Source of the DNA: Bacteroidales bacterium
GTDB taxonomy: Bacteria > Bacteroidota > Bacteroidia > Bacteroidales > Muribaculaceae
Length of the DNA: 64,000 bases
NCBI GenBank assembly: GCA_015061085.1
Contig: SUXG01000008.1
Coordinates: forward strand, 20,517-84,516
Reading direction: 5' to 3'
The translations under genes were made by a program, and so were the position numbers. Positions 63,626 to 64,000 of this stretch are shown here, piece by piece; position 1 is the first letter of the stretch; every line of letters starts with the position of its first letter. The notes under the pieces are model-generated. The model worked only from the letters and a program-made list of their open reading frames with translations. It was not told the origin of the DNA and did no database searches.

Positions 63626-63802
63626 ATGAGTAAGAAATTTGTTATATCAACGATTATCATTTGCATTGTAATTGCTATCGTTTTCGATTGTCTGATCGAA
63701 GTGCCTAATAAATGGGCTGATGGAGTAATTACAGGATGTGCAATAGCGACAGGAATCATAGTTGTTAGCTATTTTTCTAATAGAAATCAGAAAAATAAAT
63801 AA
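63626..63802 (+). CDS. small two-helix membrane protein
   Basis: A 58-residue protein with two hydrophobic helices (FVISTIIICIVIAIVFDCL and VITGCAIATGIIVVSYF) and a polar end. A good promoter precedes it. Not recognised; it could be a small envelope protein or a toxin-like peptide. Too short for most ORF callers. Confidence 0.6.
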   Translation: MSKKFVISTIIICIVIAIVFDCLIEVPNKWADGVITGCAIATGIIVVSYFSNRNQKNK

Positions 63803-63869
63803 TTGAAGGGATAAGAAAACTCACTCCGCAGGGTATGACTTTTAATTTTTAACTGATTGATTTTCAGTG

Positions 63870-64000
63870 TTAGTTTTTACGAAAATCGCTAAATCCTACA
63901 TATAAGGCTACATGATGGTCGTAAATAAGCCAACTAACTACGAATGCAAAGATATATAAATCTTGCCAAAGTAAAGCACTGAAATCAAAGTTCTTCCGCT
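63870..64000 (-). CDS. possible partial ORF at the window edge
   Basis: A minus-strand frame is open from the window end to a TAA at 63870-63872 (43 codons; FSALLWQDLYIFAFVVSWLIYDHHVALY). It looks like a membrane helix, but the same sequence also has TATCTTTG, a promoter-like word. It may be intergenic. Confidence 0.25.
   Translation of the reverse strand, partial: RKNFDFSALLWQDLYIFAFVVSWLIYDHHVALYVGFSDFRKN

Overview
The window reads as a chromosomal segment of a gut Bacteroidales bacterium, most likely of the Muribaculaceae/Bacteroides branch. The main reasons are a SusC/SusD pair, a DUF4286-ruvC pair, a BtuB/BtuG-type surface vitamin B12 locus, secreted proteins ending in sorting-type tails, and Bacteroidetes promoters (TAnnTTTG at -7 with TTTG about 19-20 bp upstream) in front of many genes. 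The genus is an inference from gene content; no rRNA gene is present.

Layout. 1-8.7 kb: a truncated C10 peptidase, manA, and a seven-gene minus-strand operon for a multidrug-type ABC exporter (TetR regulator, TolC, HlyD, two ATPases, two permeases) with an operator palindrome at its own start site. 9.0-11.8 kb: SRP RNA and tRNA-Thr in one transcript, then DUF4286, ruvC and a polytopic membrane protein. 11.9-16 kb (minus strand): cysteine desulfidase family, homocysteine methyltransferase family, thymidine kinase, AI-2E-type permease. 16.1-22.2 kb: PBP4-type peptidase, an acidic protein, rsmI, a coiled-coil lipoprotein, a secreted GH13 amylase and a SPOR lipoprotein. 22.3-31 kb: a histidine-rich secreted protein, then SusC/SusD and a secreted tail-bearing protein, all three with the T-ending codon bias of very highly expressed genes. 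31.2-38.2 kb: a B12 uptake locus with two cobalamin riboswitches (BtuB, BtuG-like propeller, a secreted protein, and a collagen-repeat/DUF4465 lipoprotein). 38.4-49.2 kb: mgtC family, CPA2 antiporter, guaA, a repeat-rich gap with a MITE-like element, S41 peptidase, DUF3316, topoisomerase IV A, GNAT and tRNA-Pro.

49.46-57.05 kb is a compact integrative element of about 7.6 kb in the 3' end of tRNA-Ser(GGA), bounded by a 15-bp direct repeat. It carries a tyrosine integrase, DUF3853, a DUF4373 replication-type protein, a NPNGRPKGSKNK-type small-terminase-like protein, small coiled-coil proteins, a candidate structured RNA and an excisionase-like protein, almost all on one strand and in a codon dialect unlike the host (GCG, ACG, GGG). 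It has no large terminase, portal, capsid or conjugation gene. The plan resembles a phage satellite (PICI-like) more than a prophage or conjugative element, and I regard it as the most interesting object here. Its insertion separated tRNA-Ser from tRNA-Gly(TCC), which were probably one transcript.

57.1-61 kb returns to housekeeping genes (lipoprotein, polyprenyl synthase, TatD, asparaginase). 61.1-64 kb is a plastic zone holding an array of 33-bp-period repeats resembling an IS21-type end, an ArdA remnant, a YafQ-type toxin-antitoxin pair, a truncated DUF4143 ATPase and small orphan ORFs.
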